Below, piece by piece: positions 1 to 7,137 of a stretch of DNA of 25,712 bases. The notes below the pieces were generated by a model, which worked only from the letters and a program-made list of their open reading frames with translations, was not told the DNA's origin and did no database searches. Source of the DNA: JAKAQB01 sp035702855 (GTDB lineage Bacteria; Actinomycetota; Acidimicrobiia; Acidimicrobiales; Palsa-688); assembly GCA_035702855.1 (NCBI GenBank), contig DASSZM010000140.1, forward strand, positions 1 to 25,712, given 5' to 3'. The first letter of the stretch is position 1. Each line of letters opens with the position of its first letter. The translations under genes were made by a program, and so were the position numbers.

Positions 1-465
1 CTGGTCGAGCCGCTGCGCAACCTGTTCAAGGACGAGGTCCGGGCGGTGGGGGAGGAGCTGGGCCTGCCGGAGGAGATCGTGTGGCGCCAGCCGTTCCCGG
101 GGCCGGGTCTGGCGGTGCGCATCGTCGGGACGATCACCCCCGAGCGGGTGGAGATCCTGCGGGCCGCCGATGCGATCGTCACCGAGGAGGTCCGTCGGGC
201 CGGTCTGTACCGGGAGCTGTGGCAGAGCTTCGCCGTGCTGCCGGTGGTGCGCACGGTGGGGGTGCAGGGCGACGAGCGCACCTACGCCCACCCGGTGGTG
301 ATCCGGGCGGTGACGAGCGACGACGCCATGACCGCCGACTGGGCCCGCCTGCCCTACGACCTGCTGGAGCGGCTGAGCTCCCGGATCATCAACGAGGTGC
401 CGGGCGTCAACCGGGTGGCGCTGGACATCACCTCCAAGCCGCCGGGGACGATCGAGTGGGAGTAG
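1..465 (+). CDS. guaA: GMP synthase (glutamine-hydrolysing), C-terminal part
   Basis: The last 154 codons of GMP synthase, which aminates XMP to GMP in the cytoplasm using glutamine-derived ammonia and ATP. The gene enters from the left edge already in frame, so the amidotransferase domain and most of the ATP-pyrophosphatase domain lie outside the window. What is present is the end of the synthase domain and the C-terminal dimerisation domain. Family hallmarks are visible: FPGPGLAVRI, then GDERTYAHPVVIRAV, and the very conserved terminus with SKPPGTIEWE before the TAG stop. The next gene's GTG start (456) lies inside the last codons, so translation may be coupled to the TraR-type genes. Identity is essentially certain; only the missing 5' part limits the call. 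Confidence 0.97.
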   Translation: MVEPLRNLFKDEVRAVGEELGLPEEIVWRQPFPGPGLAVRIVGTITPERVEILRAADAIVTEEVRRAGLYRELWQSFAVLPVVRTVGVQGDERTYAHPVVIRAVTSDDAMTADWARLPYDLLERLSSRIINEVPGVNRVALDITSKPPGTIEWE

Positions 466-836
466 CGGGGAAAGGCGTCGCCGCTCCTGTCCCGGGCGAC
501 GCCGGGCGCTCCGCCCTGGACGCCGAGCGGGCGGCGACGGTGGCGCGCCTCGCCGCCCTCCACGCCGAGGTCGAGGGGATCGTCGAGGCGTCCCGCGACG
601 CCAACCTCGACGACGAGTGCGACCCGGAAGGGGCGACGGTCGCCTTCGAACGCCAGCGGGTGGCCGCCCTGGAGGCGGAGGCCCGGGCCCACCTCGCCGC
701 CATCGACGCCGCCGAGGCCCGGCTGGCCGGCGGCGGCTACGGGGTGTGCGCCGACTGCGGGGGCCCGATCGGGGCGGAGCGGCTGGAGGCGCTGCCGACC
801 ACCACCCGCTGCGTCGCCTGCGCCGCCCGGCGCTAG
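456..836 (+). CDS. TraR/DksA-family zinc-finger protein, copy 1
   Basis: A 126-residue protein with the layout of short actinobacterial TraR/DksA proteins. An N-terminal helical region holds a DDE-x-DPEGAT motif near residues 52-61. A C-terminal four-cysteine zinc finger follows (C98, C101, C119, C122) with GGPIGAERLEALP between the cysteine pairs. DksA/TraR relatives bind the RNA polymerase secondary channel and tune transcription initiation; whether this one does is inference. The GTG start at 456 overlaps the end of guaA and is the first workable start in this frame after guaA's coding region. GGGG at 444-447 is a possible ribosome site. The next gene is a close paralogue. One difference is a cysteine (C55) in the DDE-x-DPEG motif, where the paralogue has histidine. 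The target promoters are unknown. Confidence 0.85.
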   Translation: MGVAGKGVAAPVPGDAGRSALDAERAATVARLAALHAEVEGIVEASRDANLDDECDPEGATVAFERQRVAALEAEARAHLAAIDAAEARLAGGGYGVCADCGGPIGAERLEALPTTTRCVACAARR

Positions 837-1171
837 GCGTGGGGCCGGCCGAGGCGCTCGCCACCGAACGGGCCGGGGTCCTTGCCGCCGTCGCCGCCCT
901 GGAGGCGGAGGTGGCCGGGATCGTGGCGGCGGCGGAGGGCGCCAACCTGGACGACGAGCACGACCCGGAGGGGGCGACGGTGGCCTTCGAGCGCCAGCGG
1001 TCCGCCGCCCTGCTGGCGGAGGCCCGGGCCCGGCTGGTCGCCATCGACGCCGCCCTCGCCCGGCTGGCCGGCGGCGGCTACGGGGTGTGCGACGGCTGCG
1101 GGGGGCCGATCGGGGCGGAGCGGCTGGAGGCGCTGCCGGCCACGACCCGTTGCGTGGCCTGCGCCGCCGGG
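600..1171 (+). repeat. Tandem gene duplication of the TraR/DksA-type ORF
   Basis: Bases 600-830 align without gaps to 941-1171 at a constant offset of 341 bp. The most similar block starts at 721 and 1062 and covers the first half of the zinc finger. Over the last 77 shared codons I count about 67 identical residues. The 341 bp unit is not a multiple of three, so the copies lie in different reading frames as separate genes and not as an internal protein repeat. Confidence 0.85.
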
Positions 1172-1183
1172 CGCCGGCGGTGA
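839..1183 (+). CDS. TraR/DksA-family zinc-finger protein, copy 2
   Basis: A 114-residue paralogue of the preceding gene, starting at GTG 839, two bases after that gene's stop. It keeps the DDEHDPEGAT motif (residues 38-47), the predicted helical hairpin and the C4 finger (C84, C87, C105, C108). Its N-terminus is shorter by 12 residues, and most differences lie in the helices. The family presumably acts on RNA polymerase; that is known for DksA/TraR and inferred here. Its TGA stop overlaps the GTG start of the downstream kinase (1180), so copy 1, copy 2 and the kinase look like one translation-coupled unit downstream of guaA. I see no internal promoter. Confidence 0.85.
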   Translation: MGPAEALATERAGVLAAVAALEAEVAGIVAAAEGANLDDEHDPEGATVAFERQRSAALLAEARARLVAIDAALARLAGGGYGVCDGCGGPIGAERLEALPATTRCVACAAGRRR

Positions 1184-1800
1184 GCGACGGCCCGGCGGTG
1201 AGCGGCGAGCTGCCCGCCGGGGCGGTCGCCGCGCTGGCCGCCGGGTTGCGGGCACGGCTGGCGGCACCGGCCGGCCCGGCGCTGGTCGCCATCGACGGGT
1301 GGTCCGGCAGCGGCAAGACCACCCTCGCCGCCGGGCTGGCGGCCGCCCTCGGCGGCGTGCCGGTCGTCCACGCCGAGGATCTCGTCACCGGCTGGTACGG
1401 CCTGGCGCGCTCGGTGGAGCGGCTGGCCGGCGACGTGCTGCCCGCCCTGGCCGCCGGCCGCCCGGCGCGGTGGCGGTCGTGGGACTGGGCGGCCGGCGCC
1501 TACGGGCCCGAGCAGACCCAGCCGCCGGCGCCGCTGCTCGTCGTCGAGGGGTGCGGCGCCGGTGCCGCCCCCGTGCGCCCCTGGCTGGCGGCGCTGGTGT
1601 GGCTGGAGGTCGCTCCCGAGGAGCGCGCCGCCCGGTTGCGGGCCCGCCGGGACTGGCCGACCTACGAGCCGTGGGTGCAGGTGTGGGCGCGCCAGGAGCG
1701 CCGGCTGCGCGCGGGCGACGACCCCCGCCCGCACGCCGACGTCACCGTCGCCGGCGGGGCGCGCCTCGAATGGGCGGCAGCGGGCCGACCCCGCCGCTAA
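1180..1800 (+). CDS. P-loop (uridine-kinase-like) nucleotide kinase
   Basis: A 206-residue soluble protein. A Walker A loop, GWSGSGKTT, lies at residues 40-48 after the beta strand ALVAID. A second strand, LLVVEGCGAG (about 119-128), fits the Walker B region of the uridine kinase/phosphoribulokinase fold. An arginine-rich stretch at about 148-176 (ERAARLRARRDWPTYEPW) could form the lid over the phosphate donor. The substrate is not identifiable; uridine kinase and (d)NMP kinase are only family resemblances. The GTG start at 1180 shares bases with the TGA stop of the second TraR-type gene. A later GTG at 1198 is possible, but the first fits the coupling pattern. The gene ends 11 bp before the damaged ABC ATPase gene. 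It may be a housekeeping salvage kinase given the upstream guaA, but that is inference. Confidence 0.7.
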   Translation: MSDGPAVSGELPAGAVAALAAGLRARLAAPAGPALVAIDGWSGSGKTTLAAGLAAALGGVPVVHAEDLVTGWYGLARSVERLAGDVLPALAAGRPARWRSWDWAAGAYGPEQTQPPAPLLVVEGCGAGAAPVRPWLAALVWLEVAPEERAARLRARRDWPTYEPWVQVWARQERRLRAGDDPRPHADVTVAGGARLEWAAAGRPRR

Positions 1801-1811
1801 CGTCCGCCCCG

Positions 1812-2478
1812 ATGGGGGAAGCGGCCGTCGCCCTGCGCGGTGTCGAGAAGTGGTTCGGGCACGTCCACGCCGTCGCCGGCATCGACCTGGAGATCGCCGC
1901 CGGGGAGGTCGTGGCCTTCCTCGGGCCCAACGGTGCCGGCAAGACCACCACCATCGACCTGATCCTCGGCCTGCAGGCGCCCTCCGCCGGCCGCGCCCGG
2001 GTCTTCGGCCTCGACCCGCGCCACGCGGTCCGCCACGGCCTGGTGGCGGCGGTCATGCAGAACGGCGGGCTCCTGCGGGACCTGACCGTCGCCGAGATCG
2101 TCGAGTACACCGCGCACCTGTTCACCACCACCCGCCCGGTGGACGAGGTCATGCGGCGGGCCGGGATCACCGACATCGCCGGGCGGATGGTGGGCAAGTG
2201 CTCCGGTGGGGAGCAGCAGCGGGTCCGCTTCGCCATGGCGCTGCTGCCGGACCCGGCGCTGCTGATCCTCGACGAGCCGACCCAGGGCATGGACGTCGAG
2301 GGGCGGCGGGACTTCTGGTCGTCGATCCGCCACGACGCCGACACCGGCCGCACGATCCTGTTCGCCACCCACTACCTGGAGGAGGCCGACGCCTACGCCG
2401 ACCGGATCGTGATGATCCGGCGGGGCGAGGTCGTCGCCGACGGCTCGGGCGCCGAGGTCAAGAGCATGGCGGCGGGTG
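1812..2478 (+). CDS. ABC-2 exporter ATPase, frameshifted near its 3' end
   Basis: The nucleotide-binding subunit of an ABC-2 type exporter. All catalytic motifs are intact: Walker A GPNGAGKTT (residues 38-46), Q-loop Q83, signature CSGGEQQR (130-137), Walker B LLILDEP (150-156), and H-loop H187 in ATHYLEEAD. The ATG at 1812 follows the kinase gene by 11 bp. After about residue 222 the frame loses sense (arginine-rich, low-similarity sequence) and stays open without homology to 3362. The expected C-terminal continuation, RATLPGADEGALRALPG and onward, is in frame +1 from 2476. A net +1 frame change therefore lies at about 2466-2480, in a GC-rich run. No usual ATPase C-terminus is present; the downstream frame goes straight into a permease. 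It is either a genuine pseudogene or a sequence/assembly error. Confidence 0.75.
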
Positions 2479-3255
2479 CGGGCCACGCTGCCCGGCGCCG
2501 ACGAGGGGGCCCTGCGGGCCCTGCCCGGCACCCTCGAGGTGGAGCGGCGCGGCGAGAGCGTGGTGGTGCGCACCACCGACAGCGACGCCCTCGCCCCCAC
2601 GCTGTTCTTCTTGATCTTCGGCCTGAACGGCGCCTACGCCGACCTGCGCGCCGGGAAGGGCAACGTGTCGGCGTCGGTGCTGATCTCCATGGCGCTGTAC
2701 GGGGCGGTGCTCGCCACCACCAGCGGCGGGGCCATGGTGTCGCTGGAGCGCTCGGCCGGCTGGACCCGCACCCTGCGGGTGACGCCGCTGTCGTCGGCGG
2801 CCTACATCGCCATCAAGATGGTCGCCTCGCTGGTCCTCGGCTCGGCGTCGGTGGCGGTCGTCTACGTCGTCGGGGCGGCGAGCGGCAAGCCGGTCATGCC
2901 GTTGTGGGTCTGGATCGTGTCGGCGGTGGCCACCTGGATCGGGTCGCTGGTCTTCACTGCCTTCGGGTTGTTCGTCGGCTACCTGCTGCCCTCGGAGAAC
3001 GTGATGCAGATCATCGGCTTCACGCTGATGCTGTTCTCCTTCGGCGGCGGGCTGTTCATCCCGCTGTCGCAGTACTCGCCGACGCTACGCACCCTGGCCG
3101 AGCTCACCCCGCTGTGGGGTCTCAACGGGCTGGTGCACTTCCCGCTCATGGGCGGGGCGTTCGACGTGGGCTGGGTGGCCAACCTGCTGGCCTGGCTGGT
3201 GCTGTTCTCCCTGGGGGCGGTCTGGCGCTTCGGCCGGGCGACGTCCCGGGTCTGA
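2476..3255 (+). CDS. ABC-2 permease fused to the ATPase C-terminal segment
   Basis: This 259-codon frame begins with about 42 residues that belong to the C-terminal domain of the upstream ATPase (RATLPGADE to TDSDALAPTL). At about 2605 it changes abruptly into an ABC-2 membrane subunit that starts inside its first transmembrane segment (FFLIFGL). Further hydrophobic segments lie at about residues 64-90, 108-135, 140-172, 176-197 and 235-255. The family normally has six segments and a cytoplasmic N-terminus of 20 or so residues. That N-terminus, the gene start and the ATPase tail are all missing, as expected from an in-frame internal deletion. The GTG at 2476 is only the first possible start in the frame; I see no ribosome site that makes it convincing. 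Substrate unknown. The 3' end overlaps the antisense MFS frame. Confidence 0.65.
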   Translation: MRATLPGADEGALRALPGTLEVERRGESVVVRTTDSDALAPTLFFLIFGLNGAYADLRAGKGNVSASVLISMALYGAVLATTSGGAMVSLERSAGWTRTLRVTPLSSAAYIAIKMVASLVLGSASVAVVYVVGAASGKPVMPLWVWIVSAVATWIGSLVFTAFGLFVGYLLPSENVMQIIGFTLMLFSFGGGLFIPLSQYSPTLRTLAELTPLWGLNGLVHFPLMGGAFDVGWVANLLAWLVLFSLGAVWRFGRATSRV

Positions 3256-4512
3256 CGCCTGCGCCACCTGCCGGGGCGGCCGGAAGGCGAACAGCAGCGT
3301 GTAAAGCACGGCGTTGGCGCATTGGAGCCCGGCAGCCAGCTCGAATGGCGCCGCCAGGCTGACCTCCTCGAAGAGGTACCCGGCGAGCGCCTGGCTGCCG
3401 GCCTGCGCCGCCTGCGCCGGCAGGTTGGAGAGGGCGGCGACGCTGGCCCGCTCCTCGGGGTGGGCCATGTCCTGGGTGAACGACTGCCGCAGCGGCAGCC
3501 CGATCCGCTGCACCAGCATCCGCACGAAGTAGACGGCGCCCGCCAGCCAGAACGTCGGCGCCAGCACCATCGGCACGAGCAGCGCGCCGCCGAGCAGCCG
3601 CACCGCCGAGATCGCCCGGACGGTGCCGAGGCGGCGGCCCACCGGCGCCGCCGCCAGCGACGACGCCAGCGACCCGAGGTTGACGAGCGCGAACAGCACC
3701 CCGATCGTGCCCGGGGTGACCCCGTAGCGGCGGTAGAGCCAGTAGCTGATGAACGGCCCGAACAGCCCGATGGCGAGGCCGTTGGTGGCGTTGGTCACCC
3801 AGAACCGCCACAGCGCGGGCCACGACCGCCGGGGCCAGCGGAAACCCCTGCGCTCCGGCCCGGGGCGGGCCGGACGGCGGTGCGGCTCGCGCAGCAGGAG
3901 GGCCAGGAGCCCGGCGAGGAGCGCCAGGCCGGCGGCGGCGAGGAACGCCGGGCGGTAGGCGGCGGTGGCGGCCGCCGCCGTCATGTGACCCCGGACGTGG
4001 ACCAGCTCGGCCAGGAGGCCCCCGCCGAGGGCGCCGAGCGACGAGGCGAAGGCGATCCGCCCGAAGGCGGCCGAGCGCTGGTCACCGGGCACGGTGTCGG
4101 CCACCAGCGCCGACTCGGCCGGCTGGTACGGCCCGATGTTGCCGGCGCCGGCCCCCGCACCCCGCCCGAAGCTGCCGAGGGCGGCGGCCACGAAGAGCAC
4201 CGCCGGGGTGTGCACGAAGGCGAAGACCGCCCCGGCCACCGCCGTCATGAGCGGCACGACCACCAGGAACGGCCGGCGGCCCCAGCGGTCCGAGAGCAGC
4301 CCGATGGTCGACGCCATCACCGCCGAGGCGGCCGTGACCCCGACGAACAGGGCGCCGATCTCGATGGCGGAGAACCCGACGGCGGCGAGGTACAAGGCGG
4401 TCACGACCGACGCCACGGCCCGCCCGACGCTCATGGCGAGGCGGGCGGCGAGCACCACCCGGAGGTTGCGGTCCACCCACGGGGGGACGAGCCTCCGGAC
4501 GACATTTCGCAC
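3085..4512 (-). CDS. MFS transporter with antisense C-terminal tail
   Basis: A 475-residue major facilitator superfamily protein with about twelve hydrophobic segments. It has the motif A loop GLLSDRWGRRPF at residues 71-82 between TM2 and TM3, and a central hydrophilic loop near 212-232 (REPHRRPARPGPERR). The transporter fold ends near residue 415 (FAFRPPRQ). The remaining 60 residues are hydrophilic, rich in Q, H, P, E and R, and encoded antisense to the end of the ABC permease gene, overlapping it by 171 bp. No stop occurs earlier in the frame. The GTG start at 4512 lies 10 bp after the stop of the upstream double-GNAT gene, with only a weak purine stretch as ribosome site, so the two are probably one operon. 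Substrate unknown; a drug/metabolite efflux pump is a family-level guess. Confidence 0.85.
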   Translation of the reverse strand: MRNVVRRLVPPWVDRNLRVVLAARLAMSVGRAVASVVTALYLAAVGFSAIEIGALFVGVTAASAVMASTIGLLSDRWGRRPFLVVVPLMTAVAGAVFAFVHTPAVLFVAAALGSFGRGAGAGAGNIGPYQPAESALVADTVPGDQRSAAFGRIAFASSLGALGGGLLAELVHVRGHMTAAAATAAYRPAFLAAAGLALLAGLLALLLREPHRRPARPGPERRGFRWPRRSWPALWRFWVTNATNGLAIGLFGPFISYWLYRRYGVTPGTIGVLFALVNLGSLASSLAAAPVGRRLGTVRAISAVRLLGGALLVPMVLAPTFWLAGAVYFVRMLVQRIGLPLRQSFTQDMAHPEERASVAALSNLPAQAAQAGSQALAGYLFEEVSLAAPFELAAGLQCANAVLYTLLFAFRPPRQVAQASDPGRRPAEAPDRPQGEQHQPGQQVGHPAHVERPAHEREVHQPVETPQRGELGQGA

Positions 4513-4522
4513 GCCAAACTTT

Positions 4523-5545
4523 CTACCCGGTCGCGGCCTCCCCGCGTTGGAGGGGCCGCTGGTAGCGCCGCTCGTCCAGGGTCACCCCGAGGACGGTCTC
4601 GGTCCGCCGGGCGCCGTCGGGGGACCAGCCGTCGGCCCGGTAGAAGCGCTCGGCGCGGGTGTTGCCGGCGAGCACCCACAGGCCGGCCTGGCGCCAGCCC
4701 GCCGACGCCAGGGCGGCGCGGGCGGCGGCGACGAGCCGACGGCCGACGCCCCAGCCCCACACGGCCGGGTCGGCGTACAGGCCGAGCAGCTCGCCGGACC
4801 CGGTGGTGGCGAAGCCGAGGACCCGCCCGGCGTCGACGGCGAGCAGCGTCGCCGGGTGGTCCGGCCCTCCCCCGAACCGGTACCGGGCGGCCCGCTGCTC
4901 GGGGCGCAGCCCGTCGAGGAAGGCGTCGTCGAGCAGCCCCCGGTAACCGACCTGCCAGGAGCGCACGTGCACGTCGGCGACGGCCGCCTCGTCGCCCGGC
5001 ACCGCCGGGCGCACGGTGACCTCCGGGGCCCGCAGGCGCCGGACGAGGCGCTGCTCGAGCAGCGTGGCGTCGGAGGGCAGCGGCTGGCGATGACCCGACG
5101 GGCGGAACCCGGCGGCCCGGTACAGCCGCTCGGCGCCGGCGTTGGCGAGCACCACCCACAGGGCGACCTCGGCCGCCCCGGTGGCGGCCGCCCAGCCGAC
5201 CACGGCGTCGACCAGCGCCCGCCCCGCGCCCCGGCCCCGGGCGACCGGCGCCACCCACATCGACACCAGGTGCACCTCGCCGGGGGCGGCCGCCGCCCGG
5301 AAGCCACCCGCCAGCCCGACCGGCTCGCCGTCGCCGTCGACGGCGACGAAGGTCGCCTCGCGGTCGCCGGCGGCCCGGGCGGCGGCCTGCCGCTCCCACT
5401 CCGCCGCCGGGATCGCCGCTTCCTTCGCCCAGGTGGAGGCGAACGCCCCCGGGGCGTCCGCCAGGGCCGCCAGCCGCAGCCGGCGCAGCGTGGCGCCCTC
5501 GCCGGGGCGCACGCGTCGCACCCGGACCGGCGGCGCAGTCGGCAT
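4523..5545 (-). CDS. Tandem-GNAT N-acetyltransferase
   Basis: A 340-residue protein with two GNAT folds in series. Domain 1 is at about 7-155, with acetyl-CoA pyrophosphate loop RGRGAG (103-108) after the strand VHLVSMWVAP, and LYRAAGF at 141-147. Domain 2 is at about 176-330, with GLYADPAVWGWGVGRRL and the matching FYRADGW at 301-307. In the second domain WGWGVG (263-268) replaces the usual R/Q-x-x-G-x-G/A entry residue, so only one domain may bind acetyl-CoA well. The ATG at 5545 gives MPTAPPVRVR, directly before domain 1; a TTG 36 bp upstream is less likely. It is divergent from the VOC gene and leads the operon with the MFS transporter. Acetylation plus export suggests self-protection against a small molecule, but that is inference. 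Confidence 0.85.
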   Translation of the reverse strand: MPTAPPVRVRRVRPGEGATLRRLRLAALADAPGAFASTWAKEAAIPAAEWERQAAARAAGDREATFVAVDGDGEPVGLAGGFRAAAAPGEVHLVSMWVAPVARGRGAGRALVDAVVGWAAATGAAEVALWVVLANAGAERLYRAAGFRPSGHRQPLPSDATLLEQRLVRRLRAPEVTVRPAVPGDEAAVADVHVRSWQVGYRGLLDDAFLDGLRPEQRAARYRFGGGPDHPATLLAVDAGRVLGFATTGSGELLGLYADPAVWGWGVGRRLVAAARAALASAGWRQAGLWVLAGNTRAERFYRADGWSPDGARRTETVLGVTLDERRYQRPLQRGEAATG

Positions 5546-5555
5546 CCCGTGATCG

Positions 5556-5572
5556 TCGCCGCCCGGCGGCGA
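5556..5572. promoter_or_regulatory. Inverted repeat between the divergent GNAT and VOC genes
   Basis: Perfect 8-bp arms, TCGCCGCC (5556-5563) and GGCGGCGA (5565-5572), around one central base. They lie 11 bp upstream of the GNAT start. It could be an operator or an mRNA hairpin in the GNAT leader. GC-rich dyads of this size can arise by chance here. Confidence 0.3.
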
Positions 5573-5602
5573 TGGGGGCAAGCGGGGAGCGCGACTGTGC
5601 CC

Positions 5603-5631
5603 TTGTGGCCCCCGGGGGCCGGCAGGACAAT
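5603..5631 (+). promoter_or_regulatory. Candidate sigma-70-type promoter for the VOC gene
   Basis: TTGTGG (5603-5608) and GACAAT (5626-5631) are separated by exactly 17 bp. This would place the transcript start about 25 bp upstream of the ATG at 5664. It is the only AT-containing stretch in the divergent intergenic region. The call rests on pattern only. Confidence 0.35.
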
Positions 5632-5663
5632 GCGGGGAGGGCAGCGACGGCTGGAGGAGGGGT

Positions 5664-6407
5664 ATGGCCGAGAAGACGGGATTCGACCCCGGCGTACCGT
5701 GCTGGGTGGACCTGGAGGCGCCGGACGTGCCCGCTGCCCGCCGCTTCTACGGCGAGCTGTTCGGCTGGGAGTTCGCCGACCTCGGTGAGGACGCCGGGCA
5801 CTACACAATGGCGTCCAAGGGCGTCCGCCTCGTGGCCGCCCTCAGCGCCCCGACCGCCCCCGGGCCCGCCCACTGGACGACCTACGTCGACGTCGAGGAC
5901 GCCGAGGTCGCCGGGGCCCGGGCAGGGGCGGCCGGCGGCCGGGTCCTGGCCGGCCCGATGCGGGTGATGGAGGCCGGCTCGATGGTGGTGCTCGCCGACC
6001 CGAGCGGCGCCGTGGTCGCCGGGTGGCAGCCGGCGGCCCACACCGGCGCCGAGCTGGTCGACGAGCCGGGGACCCTGGTGTGGAACGAGCTGCAGACCGC
6101 TGACCTCGACCGGGCCTTCTACGCCCAGGTGTTCGGGTGGGGCTGGGCCGGCCAGGACGGCTACGCCGAGGCGCAGGTGGCGGGCCGCACCGTCGCCGGC
6201 GCCATGCCCCGCCCCGCCGACCTGCCGCCCGAGGTGCCCGACCACTGGCTCGTCTACTTCGGCGCCGCCGACCTCGACGGCGACGTCGCCCGGGCGCAGG
6301 CCCTCGGGGCCACCCTCCTCGTCGAGCCGCGCGACGTCCCCGGCACCGGTCGCTACGCCGTCGTCGCCGACCCCCAGGGGGCGGCCTTCGGGCTGTTCCA
6401 GGGCTGA
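5664..6407 (+). CDS. Double-domain VOC (glyoxalase/bleomycin-resistance fold) protein
   Basis: A 247-residue cytoplasmic protein built of two VOC modules, at about 10-125 and 135-245. Each begins with the typical strand plus FY-x-x-(L/V)FGW pattern: RRFYGELFGWEF near 47-58 in module 1 and RAFYAQVFGWGW in module 2. Each ends with a D-P-x-G-A motif (DPSGAVVAGWQ and DPQGAAFGLFQ). This arrangement matches the actinobacterial hydroxylase/glyoxalase-like family that includes the mycobacterial CFP32 type. No complete metal-ligand set is obvious, so an enzymatic reaction cannot be assigned. The ATG at 5664 has a strong ribosome site (GGAGGAGG) a few bases upstream. It is followed 50 bp later by a methyltransferase gene on the same strand. 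Confidence 0.85.
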   Translation: MAEKTGFDPGVPCWVDLEAPDVPAARRFYGELFGWEFADLGEDAGHYTMASKGVRLVAALSAPTAPGPAHWTTYVDVEDAEVAGARAGAAGGRVLAGPMRVMEAGSMVVLADPSGAVVAGWQPAAHTGAELVDEPGTLVWNELQTADLDRAFYAQVFGWGWAGQDGYAEAQVAGRTVAGAMPRPADLPPEVPDHWLVYFGAADLDGDVARAQALGATLLVEPRDVPGTGRYAVVADPQGAAFGLFQG

Positions 6408-6457
6408 CCCCGGGCCTATCCGAGCGGCGGCCCGCCGGGCGGGCGAGACTGGCAGGC

Positions 6458-7123
6458 GTGGCCGCCGCCGGACACCATCCCGTCTTCGCCCGCCTCTACG
6501 CCTCGCGCTCGGAGGTGGAGGAGCCGGCGCAGGCGGCCCACCGGGCGGCGCTGCTCAGCGGCCTGACCGGCCGCGTGCTCGAGGTCGGCTGCGGCAACGG
6601 CCTCAACTTCGCCCACTACCCCCCGGCGGTGACCGAGGTGGTGGCGGTGGAGCCGGAGCCCTACCTCCGCCGCCTGGCGGCGGGGCGCGCCGAGGCGCGG
6701 CCCGGCGGCCGGGTGCGGGTGGTGGCCGGCGCCGCGACCGACCTCCCCCCGGAGGCCGCCGGCCCCTTCGACGCCGTGGTCTTCTCGCTCGTGCTCTGCA
6801 GCGTCCCCGACCCCGGCGCCGCCCTCGACGCCGCCCGGGAGCGCCTCGCCCCCGGCGGCGAGCTGCGCGCCTACGAGCACGTCGTCGGCGGCGGCGGCGG
6901 CCTCGGCCGGCGGCAGCGGCTCGTGGCGCCGCTGTGGTCGCTGGCGGCGGGCGGCTGCCGGCCCGACCGGGACACCGAGGCGGCGATCGCCGCCCGCTTC
7001 GGGATCGAGGACGTCGAGCGCTTCGACTTCTGCGTCGGGCCGCGGTGGATCGAGGGTCTGGTGGCGCCCCGGATCCTGGTGCGGGCCCGGAGCGGACCGG
7101 TACGGGGCGGCCCGGGCGGGTAG
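6458..7123 (+). CDS. Class I SAM-dependent methyltransferase
   Basis: A 221-residue enzyme with the Rossmann-type SAM site: motif I VLEVGCGNGLN (residues 40-50) and an acidic strand end VVAVEPEP (61-68) that would bind the ribose. DAVVFSLVLCSVPDP follows at 105-119 and APGGELRAYEHV at 131-142. The C-terminal part (RRQRLVAPLWSLAAGGC-x-PDRDT, about 151-173) resembles the METTL7/UbiE-like lipid or thiol methyltransferase group, but the acceptor cannot be named. The GTG at 6458 is the last start that keeps the whole domain, after a short gap from the VOC gene. Its TAG stop is also part of TAGATT (7121-7126), a possible -10 element for the riboswitch transcript that follows. Confidence 0.82.
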   Translation: MAAAGHHPVFARLYASRSEVEEPAQAAHRAALLSGLTGRVLEVGCGNGLNFAHYPPAVTEVVAVEPEPYLRRLAAGRAEARPGGRVRVVAGAATDLPPEAAGPFDAVVFSLVLCSVPDPGAALDAARERLAPGGELRAYEHVVGGGGGLGRRQRLVAPLWSLAAGGCRPDRDTEAAIAARFGIEDVERFDFCVGPRWIEGLVAPRILVRARSGPVRGGPGG

Positions 7124-7137
7124 ATTGCCTTTCGTAC

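Noticed and set aside
2460..2485. Programmed ribosomal frameshifting in the ABC ATPase
   Set aside because: There is no slippery heptamer or stimulatory structure that I can identify, and the downstream frame also lacks the end of the ATPase and the start of the permease. Damage or an assembly error explains both.
1812..3255. A mobile element causing the exporter lesion
   Set aside because: No transposase, terminal inverted repeats or target-site duplication is visible around 2470 or 2605.
3322..5019. A 565-codon plus-strand open frame opposite the MFS and GNAT genes
   Set aside because: The product is Arg/Gly/Pro/Glu-rich low-complexity sequence, with no start context, and both minus-strand genes carry clear family motifs.
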